64,000 nt of DNA, taken from Vallitalea guaymasensis (GTDB lineage: Bacteria > Bacillota > Clostridia > Lachnospirales > Vallitaleaceae). Below are positions 45,079 to 54,483 of the stretch, piece after piece. Both the position numbers and the translations under genes were made by a program. The notes beneath the pieces were generated by a model, which saw only the letters and a list, made by a program, of their open reading frames with translations, did no database searches and was not told the DNA's origin. The first letter of the stretch is position 1, and every line of letters starts with the position of its first letter. The stretch lies in the NCBI RefSeq assembly GCF_018141425.1, contig NZ_CP058561.1, forward strand, positions 4,774,001-4,838,000. The letters run 5' to 3'.

Positions 45079-46091
45079 TAAGAGATGCTGTTAATAAAGT
45101 TAAATCAGGTTTTGATTTGTCAGAATCAGAGATGATGGATTGTGTTGAAAAGATAATGACAGGAAAAGTCAGTAATACTTTAATAGCCAGTTTCTTGACT
45201 GCTATGACTATAAAAGGGGAAAGTATTGAGGAGATTACAGGTGGTGCAAAAGTTTTAAGAAGAAAAGCTGTTCCAGTAAACCTTAATGATCTATATACAG
45301 TGGATACATGTGGTACTGGTGGAGATGGTTTTTCAACCTATAATATTTCAACAGCCTCATCGCTGATAACGGCAGCAGCAGGAATTACAGTAGTTAAGCA
45401 TGGAAATCGTTCTGTATCAAGTAATTGTGGGAGTGCAGATGTTTTAGAGGCATTGGGTATTAATATTGATCTTACTCCTGAACAATCAGAATCAATGGTA
45501 AGAGATATTGGTATATGCTTTTTATTTGCTCCTAAGTATCATCAGACTATGAAACATGTTGCACCAGTCAGGAGGGAGCTAGGATTTAGAACAATATTTA
45601 ATATATTAGGTCCTTTGGCTAATCCTGCAAAAGCAAAGGCACAGATAGTTGGAGTCTATGATGAAAATATGATGGATAAGATTGCTCATGTATTAAGTAA
45701 TCTAGGAGTTGAAAGAGCCTTGGTTGTTCATGGGAAAGATGGTTTAGATGAATTGACTATAACATGTGACAGTAAAGTGACAGAACTTAATAATAAGAGT
45801 ATAAAAACCTATGAAATCAATCCAGGTATGTATGGGATAGAAAAAGCCAAAATACAGGATATTACAGGAGGTACTGCGCAGGAGAATGCAGAGATAATAA
45901 GGAAACTGTTAGATTGTGAAAAAGGGGCTAAGAGGGATATATTAATCCTTAATGCAGGAGCCGCCATCTATGTTGCAGGAAAAGCAGACTCATTTGAGAA
46001 AGGGATAAATATGGCAGAGGAAATTATTGATTCAGGAAAAGCCAGATTAAAGTTAGAAGAATTCATTAGGTATTCAAATAGTTTTAAATGA
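45075..46091 (+). CDS. trpD: Anthranilate phosphoribosyltransferase
   Basis: The enzyme (338 residues) transfers the phosphoribosyl group of PRPP to anthranilate. Motifs are TVDTCGTGGDGFSTYNIST, VKHGNRSVSSNCGSADVLEALG and the FLFAPKYHQTMKHVAPVRRELGFRTIFNILGPL-type block. The ATG at 45075, eight bases after AAGGAG, overlaps the trpG stop; the upstream GTG at 45066 is within the ribosome site. It is the third gene of the operon. Confidence 0.97.
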   Translation: MIRDAVNKVKSGFDLSESEMMDCVEKIMTGKVSNTLIASFLTAMTIKGESIEEITGGAKVLRRKAVPVNLNDLYTVDTCGTGGDGFSTYNISTASSLITAAAGITVVKHGNRSVSSNCGSADVLEALGINIDLTPEQSESMVRDIGICFLFAPKYHQTMKHVAPVRRELGFRTIFNILGPLANPAKAKAQIVGVYDENMMDKIAHVLSNLGVERALVVHGKDGLDELTITCDSKVTELNNKSIKTYEINPGMYGIEKAKIQDITGGTAQENAEIIRKLLDCEKGAKRDILILNAGAAIYVAGKADSFEKGINMAEEIIDSGKARLKLEEFIRYSNSFK

Positions 46092-46100
46092 GGTGATGAA

Positions 46101-46886
46101 ATGGGAGATAGAATATACCTAGAAGACATTATAAAAAGCAAGAAAAAGAGGATTATAGAAAAACAATATGACCTTCATAAATTAATACAAGAAATCAGTA
46201 AAGTAAACACAAGACCATCATTTTATGATGCTATTAAACAAGAAGGTCTATCAATTATTGGTGAAATAAAAAAAGCTTCTCCATCAAAAGGCTTGATAAA
46301 AGAAGATTTCAAACCTATAGCTTTGTCCCATATTTACAAGGATTCAGTTGATGCAATCTCTGTACTTACTGAAGAAGATTATTTTTTAGGCAGAGACAGT
46401 TATCTTAGGGAGGTAAGTGATAATGTAGATATACCAACTCTATGTAAAGATTTTATTATTGATAAAAACCAAATATATAATGCTAAATTACTAGGGGCAA
46501 GCTGTGTATTACTTATTACAGCTATATTAGATAAGGAAAAGCTTAATGAATTCATAACTATCACTCACGGACTATCTATGGATGCCTTAGTGGAAGTTCA
46601 TTCAAAAGAGGAAATAGAAAAAGCATTAGATGCAGGAGCTAAGATTATAGGTATAAACAATAGAGACCTTAAGACTTTCAAAACTGATATAAAAACTACT
46701 TTGCAGTTAAGGAATCATATTCCTGATGATTGTTTGGTTATTAGTGAAAGTGGTATAGACAGATTAGATTATATGAAAGATTTGAAGAAAGCTGATGTAG
46801 ATGGAATATTAGTTGGTGAAACTTTTATGAGATGCGATGACATAGGTAAAATGGCTAAGGAGATGCGACTTGTATATGATACCTGA
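46101..46886 (+). CDS. trpC: Indole-3-glycerol phosphate synthase
   Basis: This 261-residue TIM-barrel enzyme closes the indole ring of CdRP with loss of CO2. It has the active-site Lys/Glu blocks IIGEIKKASPSKGLI, VLTEEDYFLG, PTLCKDFIID, GINNRDLKTF and VISESGI. It starts nine bases after trpD and overlaps trpF by 17 bases. It is a separate protein, not fused to TrpF. Confidence 0.97.
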   Translation: MGDRIYLEDIIKSKKKRIIEKQYDLHKLIQEISKVNTRPSFYDAIKQEGLSIIGEIKKASPSKGLIKEDFKPIALSHIYKDSVDAISVLTEEDYFLGRDSYLREVSDNVDIPTLCKDFIIDKNQIYNAKLLGASCVLLITAILDKEKLNEFITITHGLSMDALVEVHSKEEIEKALDAGAKIIGINNRDLKTFKTDIKTTLQLRNHIPDDCLVISESGIDRLDYMKDLKKADVDGILVGETFMRCDDIGKMAKEMRLVYDT

Positions 46887-47490
46887 TATAAAGATTTGTG
46901 GAATAAAGAACATACAGGAAATAAAGATAATCAACAAATACCCTGTAAATTATATAGGTTTTATATTTGCAGACAGTAAAAGACAAGTTACAGAAGACGA
47001 AGTAATAGAACTTAGGAAACACATTAGAAAAGATATTAAGGTTGTAGGGGTATTTGTCAATGAAAATGTTGAATATGTTAATAAATTAGTGCATTCTTGC
47101 AGGTTGGATATAGTGCAGCTTCATGGAAATGAAAGTAACGAATATTGTAAAAAAATACTATGTAAAGTATGGAAGAGCATTGCTGTAAGTGATGAGAGTA
47201 GCCTAAAAATCATTGATGCTTATCAAAATGTTGATGGTATTTTATTGGATACTTATCATAATGGGAAAAGTGGTGGTACCGGTAAAGTTTTTAGTTGGAA
47301 TTTGGTCAAGAATATTTCTAAGAGCAATCAAATAGTATTGGCAGGAGGTTTAACACCAGATAATGTAGTTAGAGCAATTAATACAGTAAAACCTCAAATT
47401 ATTGATGTGAATTCAGGTGTAGAAACTAACTTGAACAAAGATGAGAATAAGATAAGCGAGTTGTTTGTTGAGCTATATAAGCTTAATTAA
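46870..47490 (+). CDS. trpF: Phosphoribosylanthranilate isomerase
   Basis: The roughly 205-residue TIM barrel isomerises PRA to CdRP by Amadori rearrangement. It shows [12 protein letters not shown] (general-base Cys), [35 protein letters not shown] and [11 protein letters not shown]. The TTG at 46870 lies seven bases after AAGGAG, and an ATG at 46876 is also in frame (spacing 13), so either may be used. Its start overlaps the end of trpC, consistent with translational coupling. Confidence 0.95.
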   Translation: MYMIPDIKICGIKNIQEIKIINKYPVNYIGFIFADSKRQVTEDEVIELRKHIRKDIKVVGVFVNENVEYVNKLVHSCRLDIVQLHGNESNEYCKKILCKVWKSIAVSDESSLKIIDAYQNVDGILLDTYHNGKSGGTGKVFSWNLVKNISKSNQIVLAGGLTPDNVVRAINTVKPQIIDVNSGVETNLNKDENKISELFVELYKLN

Positions 47491-47537
47491 ATAATTGTAA
47501 TATAGCAACTATTATAAGAGGACAGGAGGAAATAAGA

Positions 47538-48710
47538 ATGAAAAGAAAATTTGGCGATTTCGGAGGACAATATGTTCCAGAAACATTGATGTATCCTCTA
47601 AAAGAACTGGAAGAGGCTTATGAGAAATATAAAATAGATGAAGATTTTATTAATGAGTACAAATATTATCTTAAAGAATACGTGGGAAGACAATCTCCTT
47701 TGTATTATGCTAAGACATTAACTGATTATCTTGGAGGTGCTAAGGTCTATCTAAAAAGAGAGGACCTTAATCATACGGGAGCCCATAAAATCAATAATGT
47801 CATTGGTCAGCTTCTATTAGCAAAAAGGATGGGTAAAACTAAGGTCATAGCAGAGACAGGAGCAGGACAGCATGGTGTCGCAACTGCAACAGGAGCTGCA
47901 TTATTCGGTATGGAATGTACAGTTTTCATGGGAGAAGAGGATATAAGAAGACAAAAACTCAATGTTTTCAAGATGGAGCTTTTGGGAGCAAAAGTTCAGC
48001 CAGTAGTGTCTGGTACAGGTACATTGAAAGACGCTACCAATGAAGCAATAAGACAATGGGTAAAATTGGTTGAAGATACTTTCTATGTAATCGGTTCAGT
48101 AGTAGGACCCCATCCATATCCAACAATGGTTAGGGATTTTCAGAGAATAATTGGTGATGAAGCCAGACAGCAAATACTAGAAAAAGAAAATAAACTACCA
48201 GATACAGTAATAGCATGTATTGGTGGTGGAAGTAATGCGGCAGGTATATTCTATCCATTTATAGAAGAGGAGGAAGTATCACTTATAGGAGTAGAAGCAG
48301 GAGGAGAAGGTATTGGTACTGGAAAACACGCTGCGGTGTTATCGGATGGTGCAGATGGAAAAGTTGGAGTTCTCCATGGTATGAAAACCTATCTATTGAC
48401 TGACGATGATGGAAATATAAAACCAGCTTTTTCTATATCAGCAGGATTAGATTACCCTGGAACTGGACCAGAACATTCATTTTTACATAATACTGGTAGA
48501 GCCAAATACGAAGCAGTAACTGACCAAGAAGCTGTACAAGCATTCAAGTTATTATCCGAAACGGAAGGTATAATACCAGCTTTAGAAAGTTCACATGCAG
48601 TTGCATATGCTCTGAAAATCGTACCAGAGATGGCAAAAGATGAAGTAGTCATCATCAATATATCTGGTAGAGGCGATAAAGATGTACAGACAATATTAAA
48701 TGTCATATAA
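47538..48710 (+). CDS. trpB: Tryptophan synthase beta chain
   Basis: The 390-residue PLP enzyme joins indole and serine. It contains [16 protein letters not shown], the PLP-lysine block [16 protein letters not shown], the indole-tunnel [17 protein letters not shown] and the phosphate-binding [13 protein letters not shown]. It is the common TrpB1 type that pairs with TrpA. ACAGGAGGAA precedes the ATG. Forty-seven bases separate it from trpF. Confidence 0.98.
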   Translation: MKRKFGDFGGQYVPETLMYPLKELEEAYEKYKIDEDFINEYKYYLKEYVGRQSPLYYAKTLTDYLGGAKVYLKREDLNHTGAHKINNVIGQLLLAKRMGKTKVIAETGAGQHGVATATGAALFGMECTVFMGEEDIRRQKLNVFKMELLGAKVQPVVSGTGTLKDATNEAIRQWVKLVEDTFYVIGSVVGPHPYPTMVRDFQRIIGDEARQQILEKENKLPDTVIACIGGGSNAAGIFYPFIEEEEVSLIGVEAGGEGIGTGKHAAVLSDGADGKVGVLHGMKTYLLTDDDGNIKPAFSISAGLDYPGTGPEHSFLHNTGRAKYEAVTDQEAVQAFKLLSETEGIIPALESSHAVAYALKIVPEMAKDEVVIINISGRGDKDVQTILNVI

Positions 48711-48777
48711 ATATTCAATGTAAACCCTAAGCGGTTACACTACGCAATATAATAATAGATAATGGAGTTGATAATAA

Positions 48778-49551
48778 ATGAACAGGATAACCAAAAAATT
48801 TCAAGAATTACAATCTAAGAATAAAAAAGCTTTTATAGGGTATCTTACAGCAGGTGACCCCAACATTGAAAAAACAGAAGAATTTGTCTATGCTTTAGAA
48901 AAAGGAGGAACAGATATTATTGAATTAGGAATTCCTTTTTCTGATCCTTTAGCAGATGGACCCGTGATACAAGATGCCGGACTTAGAGCATTGAATGCAG
49001 GTGTGACTGTTGATAAAATAATGGACTTAGTCAAGGATATAAGAAAAAATACAGAAATTCCTCTCTTGTTTTTAGTTTATTACAATACTATTTTAATATA
49101 TGGAAAAGAGAAGTTCATTAGGACTTGTGAAGAAATAGGTGTTGATGGATTAATAATACCTGATTTGCCTCTTGAAGAAAGAGATGAGTTAGAAAAAATA
49201 ATGGATTATGATAAACTTTGCTTGATACCTCTAGTTGCACCAACATCAAAAGATAGAATCAGAAAGATAATTGATGGATGTAACGGTTTTGTATATTGCG
49301 TTTCTTCTTTAGGAGTAACAGGTGGAAAATCTAATTTTTATTCAGATATCCAATCATATCTACAAGATGTGAAAGAAAATTCAAGTCTCCCAATAGCTGT
49401 AGGGTTCGGTATTTCTTGCAGGGATGATATAAAAAGATTAGAAGACCATGTTGATGGTGTCATTGTAGGTTCTGCTATAGTAAGAGAGATTAAGCGCTCA
49501 AAAGGGGATGTAATAGTTTTGAAAGAATATATTGAGAGTTTGACTAAATAA
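48778..49551 (+). CDS. trpA: Tryptophan synthase alpha chain
   Basis: The 257-residue TIM barrel cleaves indole-3-glycerol phosphate and passes indole to TrpB. It shows AFIGYLTAGDP, DIIELGIPFSDPLADGPVIQ (catalytic Glu and Asp), DGLIIPDLPLEERDEL, YCVSSLGVTGGKS and AVGFGIS. It is the last gene of trpEGDCFBA. No clear terminator hairpin follows before the hisS promoter. Confidence 0.98.
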   Translation: MNRITKKFQELQSKNKKAFIGYLTAGDPNIEKTEEFVYALEKGGTDIIELGIPFSDPLADGPVIQDAGLRALNAGVTVDKIMDLVKDIRKNTEIPLLFLVYYNTILIYGKEKFIRTCEEIGVDGLIIPDLPLEERDELEKIMDYDKLCLIPLVAPTSKDRIRKIIDGCNGFVYCVSSLGVTGGKSNFYSDIQSYLQDVKENSSLPIAVGFGISCRDDIKRLEDHVDGVIVGSAIVREIKRSKGDVIVLKEYIESLTK

Positions 49552-49616
49552 TCAATATAAGTATAATAATATATCATAAGATAATAGGTCAATTTAAGGA
49601 AAATATCAAAAAGTAC

Positions 49617-49645
49617 TTGACAAATCATGAATAAACGAATAAACT
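49617..49645 (+). promoter_or_regulatory. Probable promoter of hisS-aspS
   Basis: A perfect TTGACA (49617-49622) lies 17 bases before TAAACT (49640-49645, four of six matches), about 40 bases before the T-box leader. Confidence 0.6.
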
Positions 49646-49683
49646 GTAAGAAACTATTTTACTAAGAAGATATCAATAAAACG

Positions 49684-49936
49684 TTGAAGAGGAAAAGTAA
49701 ATTATGTCCACCTATGCAGAGAGAGAAGCCATTAGCTGGAAAGCTTCTTATAGACCATGATTGAAAGACACCTCAGAGTGATTCGTTGAACGCTAACAAC
49801 TAGTAAGCGAGTTCGGTTCATCACCGTTAACAGATTATGAGTGGAAGCATGTGCTTCTATTAGGGTGGTACCGCGGAATGAATATGATTATATACATCTC
49901 GTCCCTGACTATTAAGTCAGTGACGAGATTTTTTAA
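49684..49936 (+). promoter_or_regulatory. T-box leader of hisS-aspS with overlapping GAC/CAC specifier
   Basis: This is a classical T-box: Stem I region AGGAAAAGTAAAT and GAGAGAAGCC, antiterminator TTAGGG-TGGTACC-GCGG...CGT-CCCTGA (bulge 49865-49871), and terminator ATCTCGTC...TGACT with AGTCA...TGACGAGAT plus TTTTTT (about 49895-49936). The specifier region reads GAAAGACACCTCAGAG. Aligned with the trp leader by the GAG that follows, the codon in register is GAC (Asp, 49767-49769). CAC (His, 49769-49771) overlaps it by one base. Confidence 0.92.
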
Positions 49937-49975
49937 TTATATGGATTATTAATAAACGAATAGGAGTGAATAAAT

Positions 49976-51235
49976 ATGTTGACAAATGCACCAAGAGGAA
50001 CGAAAGATATATACGGCAGTTATATGAATACTTGGAAGAAGCTTGAAGACACAGTTAATGAAATATGCACTAATTTTGGTTTTAATGAAATCAGGACTCC
50101 TATTTTTGAACATACAGAACTTTTCCAAAGAGGCGTGGGAGAAACTACGGATATTGTTCAAAAAGAGATGTATAGTTTTACTGATAAAGGTGATAGGAAT
50201 ATAACCCTTAAGCCAGAAGGAACAGCTGGTGTGGTTAGAGCTTATCTAGAAAGAAAAATGTATGCTGATGCACAACCTACAAAATTATTTTATATAACAC
50301 CTGCTTTTAGATATGAAAGACCTCAAGCAGGTAGATATCGTCAGTTCCACCAGTTTGGAGTAGAACTTTTTGGTTCTGATAAGCCGTCAGCTGATGCAGA
50401 AGTTATTGCTCTTGCAGCTAATATGTTAAAGAATCTAGGCATTACCAATGTAGAACTTCATATCAACAGTTTAGGTGGTCCTGAATGTAGAAAGAAATAT
50501 AATAATACATTAAAAGAATTCCTAAGTAAGAATATAGATTCATTATGTCCTACTTGTCTGGAAAGATATGAAAAGAATCCATTAAGAATTCTGGATTGTA
50601 AAAATGAAAATTGTCAAGCAGTATTAAAAGATGCACCTCTTGCAAAAGATGAATTGGATACTGAATGTAAGGAACATTTTGAAGAACTGCTTAGTTTATT
50701 GGATGCCATGGAAATAGAATACGTAGTTGATCCTTGGATTGTTAGAGGATTGGATTATTATACTAGAACAGTATTCGAGTTCATATCTAAGGATATTGGT
50801 GCTCAAGGAACAGTATGCGGTGGTGGAAGATACGATAAATTAATTGAAGAATGTGGTGGTTCACCTACTCCAGCAGTTGGATTCGGCGCTGGTATAGAAA
50901 GACTGATTATGACTATGGAAGCTATAAATGGTGCTAATGAAGATAAACCTACTCGTGATATCTATTTAGGATATGTAGGAGAAAATGCTAAGAAAACAAC
51001 TTTTGCACTTGTTAATGAATTAAGAAATAATAATATATCTGTAGAGACAGACTTAATGTCAAGAAGTGTAAAAGCACAAATGAAATATGCTAATAAAATT
51101 GGAGCCAGATATTCAGCTATAATTGGTGATAATGAATTAGAAGAGAATTCAGTTAGAATCAAGAATATGGAAACAAGAGAACAGATAGACCTAAATATTG
51201 AAGAAATAGTTAAATACATGAAAGAGAACAAATAA
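49976..51235 (+). CDS. hisS: Histidyl-tRNA synthetase
   Basis: The 419-residue class II synthetase charges tRNA-His. It shows NAPRGTKDIYGSYMNTW, motif 2 LKPEGTAGVVRAYLE and FRYERPQAGRYRQFHQFGVE, the His-specific GLDYYTRTVFEF, motif 3 AVGFGAGIERLIM and a C-terminal anticodon-binding domain (about 330-419). TAGGAG precedes the ATG. It follows the T-box leader and is 85 bases before aspS, so both are probably co-regulated. Confidence 0.97.
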   Translation: MLTNAPRGTKDIYGSYMNTWKKLEDTVNEICTNFGFNEIRTPIFEHTELFQRGVGETTDIVQKEMYSFTDKGDRNITLKPEGTAGVVRAYLERKMYADAQPTKLFYITPAFRYERPQAGRYRQFHQFGVELFGSDKPSADAEVIALAANMLKNLGITNVELHINSLGGPECRKKYNNTLKEFLSKNIDSLCPTCLERYEKNPLRILDCKNENCQAVLKDAPLAKDELDTECKEHFEELLSLLDAMEIEYVVDPWIVRGLDYYTRTVFEFISKDIGAQGTVCGGGRYDKLIEECGGSPTPAVGFGAGIERLIMTMEAINGANEDKPTRDIYLGYVGENAKKTTFALVNELRNNNISVETDLMSRSVKAQMKYANKIGARYSAIIGDNELEENSVRIKNMETREQIDLNIEEIVKYMKENK

Positions 51236-51320
51236 CTGGAACAATGACTGACAACCCATATGTTTAGGCATATTAAAAAAGTATATTAAATGAAGTTATA
51301 TTAGACTAGGAGGTAACAAA

Positions 51321-53114
51321 ATGAGTGAATCAATGCAAGGATTGAAACGAACGAATAAATGTACAGAGGTAAGTGCTAAAAATATTGATGATAAAGTAAC
51401 TGTAATGGGATGGGTTCAAAAAAGAAGAGACTTGGGCGGTGTTATTTTCATCGACCTTAGAGATAGAACAGGATTGCTTCAAATAGTTTTTGATGCAAGT
51501 AGTATAGGTGATGAAGGATTTGCAAAAGCTGAAAAGCTTAGAAGTGAATTTGTAATTGCTGTTGAAGGTATTATTGAAAGCAGATCTGATGAAACAATCA
51601 ATCCTAACCTAAAAACTGGAGAGATTGAAGTTAGAGCTCATTCACTTAGAATATTATCAGAGGCAGAGACACCACCTTTCCAAATTGAAGAAAATAGTAA
51701 TGTAAAAGAGGACTTAAGATTAAAATACCGTTACTTAGACCTTAGAAGACCTGATTTACAAAGAAATCTTATAATGAGACATAAAGTTGCTATGATTACA
51801 AGAGAATTTTTAAGCAACGAAGAGTTTTTAGAAATAGAAACACCAATGCTTACTAAAAGTACTCCTGAAGGGGCTAGAGATTATCTAGTGCCAAGTAGAG
51901 TTCATCAAGGAAACTTTTATGCATTGCCTCAATCACCACAGATTTTCAAACAATTATTGATGTTATCAGGATATGATAGATATTTCCAAATAGCTAAATG
52001 TTTTAGGGATGAAGACCTTAGAGCAGATAGACAGCCAGAATTTACACAAATAGACATGGAATTATCATTTGTTGACCAAGAAAAAGTAATTGATGTAAAT
52101 GAGAGACTTATGCAGAAGTTATTTAAGGAAGTATTGGATATTGAAATTGAGATTCCAATGCAAAGATTGACTTATAAAGAAGCTATGGATAGATTTGGTT
52201 CTGACAAACCAGACCTTAGATTCGGTATTGAACTAGTTGATTTATCTGATATAGTGAAGGATTGTGGATTCAAAGTATTCTCTGGTACTGTTGCAAGCGG
52301 TGGAAGTGTTAGAGGTATTAACGCAGAAGGTTTAGGTAATCTTCCAAGAAGACAAATTGATGCATTAGGTGAGTTAGCTAAGACATACGGTGCAAAAGGA
52401 ATGGCATGGATTGTTATAAATGAAGATGGAACTTACAAATCAGCCATTACAAAATTCTTAGCAGATGAAGAAGTGGAAAACATGGTAAAAGCTATGAATG
52501 GTAAACCAGGAGACTTATTACTTTTCTGTGCTGATTCTAATGATGTAGTATATAGTACACTTGGAAACTTGAGACTTGAGATTGGTAGAAGACTTGAGCT
52601 TCTTGATGATTCAGTATATAAATTCGCTTGGGTTACAGAGTTCCCATTACTTGAATGGAACAAAGAGCATAAGAGATATACTGCTATGCACCATCCATTT
52701 ACAATGCCTATGGAAGAAGATCTACAGTATCTAGAATCTGACCCTGGTAGAGTTAGAGCAATTGCATACGATATGGTTCTTAACGGATGTGAGCTTGGTG
52801 GAGGTAGTATAAGAATTCACCAAAGAGATATCCAAGAGAAGATGTTTGCAGCACTTGGATTCAGTAAAGATGATGCTTATGACAGATTTGGTTTCTTATT
52901 GAATGCATTTAAATACGGTGTACCACCACATGGTGGATTAGCTTTTGGATTAGATAGAATTATAATGTTAATGACACAATCTGATAGTATTAGAGACGTA
53001 ATAGCTTTCCCAAAAGTTAAAGATGCATCTTGTCCTATGACAGAAGCTCCAGGTACTGTTGATGATAAACAGTTAAATGAATTAGGACTTAAAATTGATA
53101 CTATTGAAATTTAA
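51321..53114 (+). CDS. aspS: Aspartyl-tRNA synthetase
   Basis: The 597-residue enzyme is of bacterial type: N-terminal OB anticodon-binding domain (about 20-110, with VTVMGWVQKRRDLGGVIFIDLRDRTG), class II motifs in FLEIETPMLTKSTPEGARDYLVPSR and KCFRDEDLRADRQPEFTQIDME, a GAD insertion domain, and motif 3 GVPPHGGLAFGLDRIIML. The sequence cannot show whether it is discriminating or also charges tRNA-Asn. AGGAGG precedes the ATG. It ends the tgt-aspS gene run. Confidence 0.97.
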   Translation: MSESMQGLKRTNKCTEVSAKNIDDKVTVMGWVQKRRDLGGVIFIDLRDRTGLLQIVFDASSIGDEGFAKAEKLRSEFVIAVEGIIESRSDETINPNLKTGEIEVRAHSLRILSEAETPPFQIEENSNVKEDLRLKYRYLDLRRPDLQRNLIMRHKVAMITREFLSNEEFLEIETPMLTKSTPEGARDYLVPSRVHQGNFYALPQSPQIFKQLLMLSGYDRYFQIAKCFRDEDLRADRQPEFTQIDMELSFVDQEKVIDVNERLMQKLFKEVLDIEIEIPMQRLTYKEAMDRFGSDKPDLRFGIELVDLSDIVKDCGFKVFSGTVASGGSVRGINAEGLGNLPRRQIDALGELAKTYGAKGMAWIVINEDGTYKSAITKFLADEEVENMVKAMNGKPGDLLLFCADSNDVVYSTLGNLRLEIGRRLELLDDSVYKFAWVTEFPLLEWNKEHKRYTAMHHPFTMPMEEDLQYLESDPGRVRAIAYDMVLNGCELGGGSIRIHQRDIQEKMFAALGFSKDDAYDRFGFLLNAFKYGVPPHGGLAFGLDRIIMLMTQSDSIRDVIAFPKVKDASCPMTEAPGTVDDKQLNELGLKIDTIEI

Positions 53115-53139
53115 TAATATATAGAAAAATATTTTATAA

Positions 53140-53198
53140 GTGCTGTCTTGTATCTCTGGTAACATTATGGGTTACCAGAGTGTGACAGCACCTTTCTT
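53140..53198. terminator. Strong bidirectional terminator after aspS
   Basis: GTGCTGTC (53140-53147) pairs with GACAGCAC (53184-53191), and inside it CTCTGGTAAC (53154-53163) pairs perfectly with GTTACCAGAG (53171-53180). TTTCTTTTT follows. It serves aspS and the convergent AraC gene. Confidence 0.9.
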
Positions 53199-53199
53199 T

Positions 53200-54030
53200 T
53201 TATATATGCAATTTCCTATAAATGGATGGAGAAAAGTTAGTCTGTGCCTTAAATATTTCTGAAAAATAATTTTGGCTAGAAAAACCTAGATGTATACTTA
53301 TTTCTTTTATTGACATATTTGTGCAGGTTAATAATGATTTTGCCAGAACTATTTTTTTATTGATTATATATTGAAGGGGAGTCATATTAAAATAGTTCTT
53401 GAAGATCTCAATAAAATAATTGGTGCTAAAACCTGCCAGATCAGCTAATTCTTTTACGGATATGTTCTTGTTGATATGTTTTTCAATATATTCGTTAATG
53501 GTATACATATCTTGGGATAGTTGATTTTTCCTTAGAGTTATCTGGTTTCCAGCTGTATATATATATTCATGTATCAGTTCATATAATTTGGAATTATAAT
53601 AAAAAGAATTTCCTATATATTCGTTATGGTATGTTTTCAGCATTTCTTTAAAGATGTTAATGACTTTATGTACATCTTTACATTTGATCTTAGTGGGATA
53701 TTCAACCATATCAAATAAAGAGTTTTCTCCGATTTGAGCAGTGAAGTGACACCAATACTTGATTGCCTTTTTACAGTTATGAATCTTAAAAGACTGTATT
53801 GTATTTCCTGGAAAATAATATAATTCACCTTTGTCTACAACAAAATCTATATCATCGTATTTTAACCATATACTTCCGTCTAATACTATTCCTATACTAT
53901 CATATTCAAATAAATAATTATTACTAGACCATAAATGATTACATACAGTATAACCGCCATTGATAAAATTTGGTTTAACACTTCCGAATACTTGATTAAG
54001 TATCTTTGTATGGCTTGTCATTTTATCCAA
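53200..54030 (-). CDS. AraC family transcriptional regulator
   Basis: The protein (about 276 residues) has an N-terminal cupin-like sensor domain (with IGIVLDGSIWLKYDDIDFVVDKGELYYFPGNTIQSF) and a C-terminal AraC helix-turn-helix pair (NISVKELADLAGFSTNYFIEIFKNYFNMTPLQYI; MSIKEISIHLGFSSQNYFSEIFKAQTNFSPS). A GTG at 54039 is part of GAGGTGA; TTG at 54030, six bases further, is the more likely start. It is divergent from the URO-D-family gene across a 450-base region and may control it. The inducer is unknown. Confidence 0.88.
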   Translation of the reverse strand: MDKMTSHTKILNQVFGSVKPNFINGGYTVCNHLWSSNNYLFEYDSIGIVLDGSIWLKYDDIDFVVDKGELYYFPGNTIQSFKIHNCKKAIKYWCHFTAQIGENSLFDMVEYPTKIKCKDVHKVINIFKEMLKTYHNEYIGNSFYYNSKLYELIHEYIYTAGNQITLRKNQLSQDMYTINEYIEKHINKNISVKELADLAGFSTNYFIEIFKNYFNMTPLQYIINKKIVLAKSLLTCTNMSIKEISIHLGFSSQNYFSEIFKAQTNFSPSIYRKLHI

Positions 54031-54157
54031 GTTATTCACCTCTTTTTTATTACCATAGAAAAAGTATAGATTGTTTAAAAATATAAGTCAATAGGTAGAA
54101 TATTTAATTTAACCCATTTTTGTAATAAAAGTAATTAATATATAGCAAGTAAGTCAG

Positions 54158-54330
54158 AAAAAGTGTTTTGTTCTGACTTGGACTTTGCAAAACAGTATAT
54201 GTATATGTTACGCCAGCTACTTGCTCGTCCTGAGCAAAAAGCTGGGTTCGGCGTCCTGCCTCACTACTTCACATATACATATACTATTTTGCTTTATATT
54301 AATCTTAGATACAATCACAAAACACTTTTT
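54158..54330. repeat. Large composite palindromic element in intergenic region
   Basis: The outer arms AAAAAGTGTTTTGT (54158-54171) and its exact complement (54317-54330) enclose inner arms GCAAAACAGTATATGTATAT plus GT (54187-54208) and their complement at 54271-54292 with one mismatch. The 62-base loop is much richer in GC than its surroundings and can fold further (ACGCC...AGCT with AGCT...GGCGT). The whole 54031-54483 stretch holds no other gene. The nested architecture resembles the element at 14638. Confidence 0.8.
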
Positions 54331-54449
54331 CCTCTAATGTACATAAATTTTGTATAAATTATTAGCTAAAAATATAAATATCTAATCTGAATTTTGTTTA
54401 ACATTACATTAGTTTTTCCTATATGAAAGAGTATTTTTATAATCTATAC

Positions 54450-54464
54450 TATCTATAATAGATA
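54450..54464. promoter_or_regulatory. 7-1-7 palindrome just before the URO-D-family gene
   Basis: TATCTAT and ATAGATA flank a central A, nine bases before the AGGAGG ribosome site and overlapping several TATAAT-like sequences. It may be an operator or chance symmetry in AT-rich DNA. Confidence 0.3.
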
Positions 54465-54483
54465 TAATATTAGGAGGATTAAA

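Noticed and set aside
54163-54357. 64-codon open frame
   Set aside because: It lies wholly inside the composite palindrome at 54158-54330 and has no ribosome site, so its openness reflects the repeat rather than a gene.
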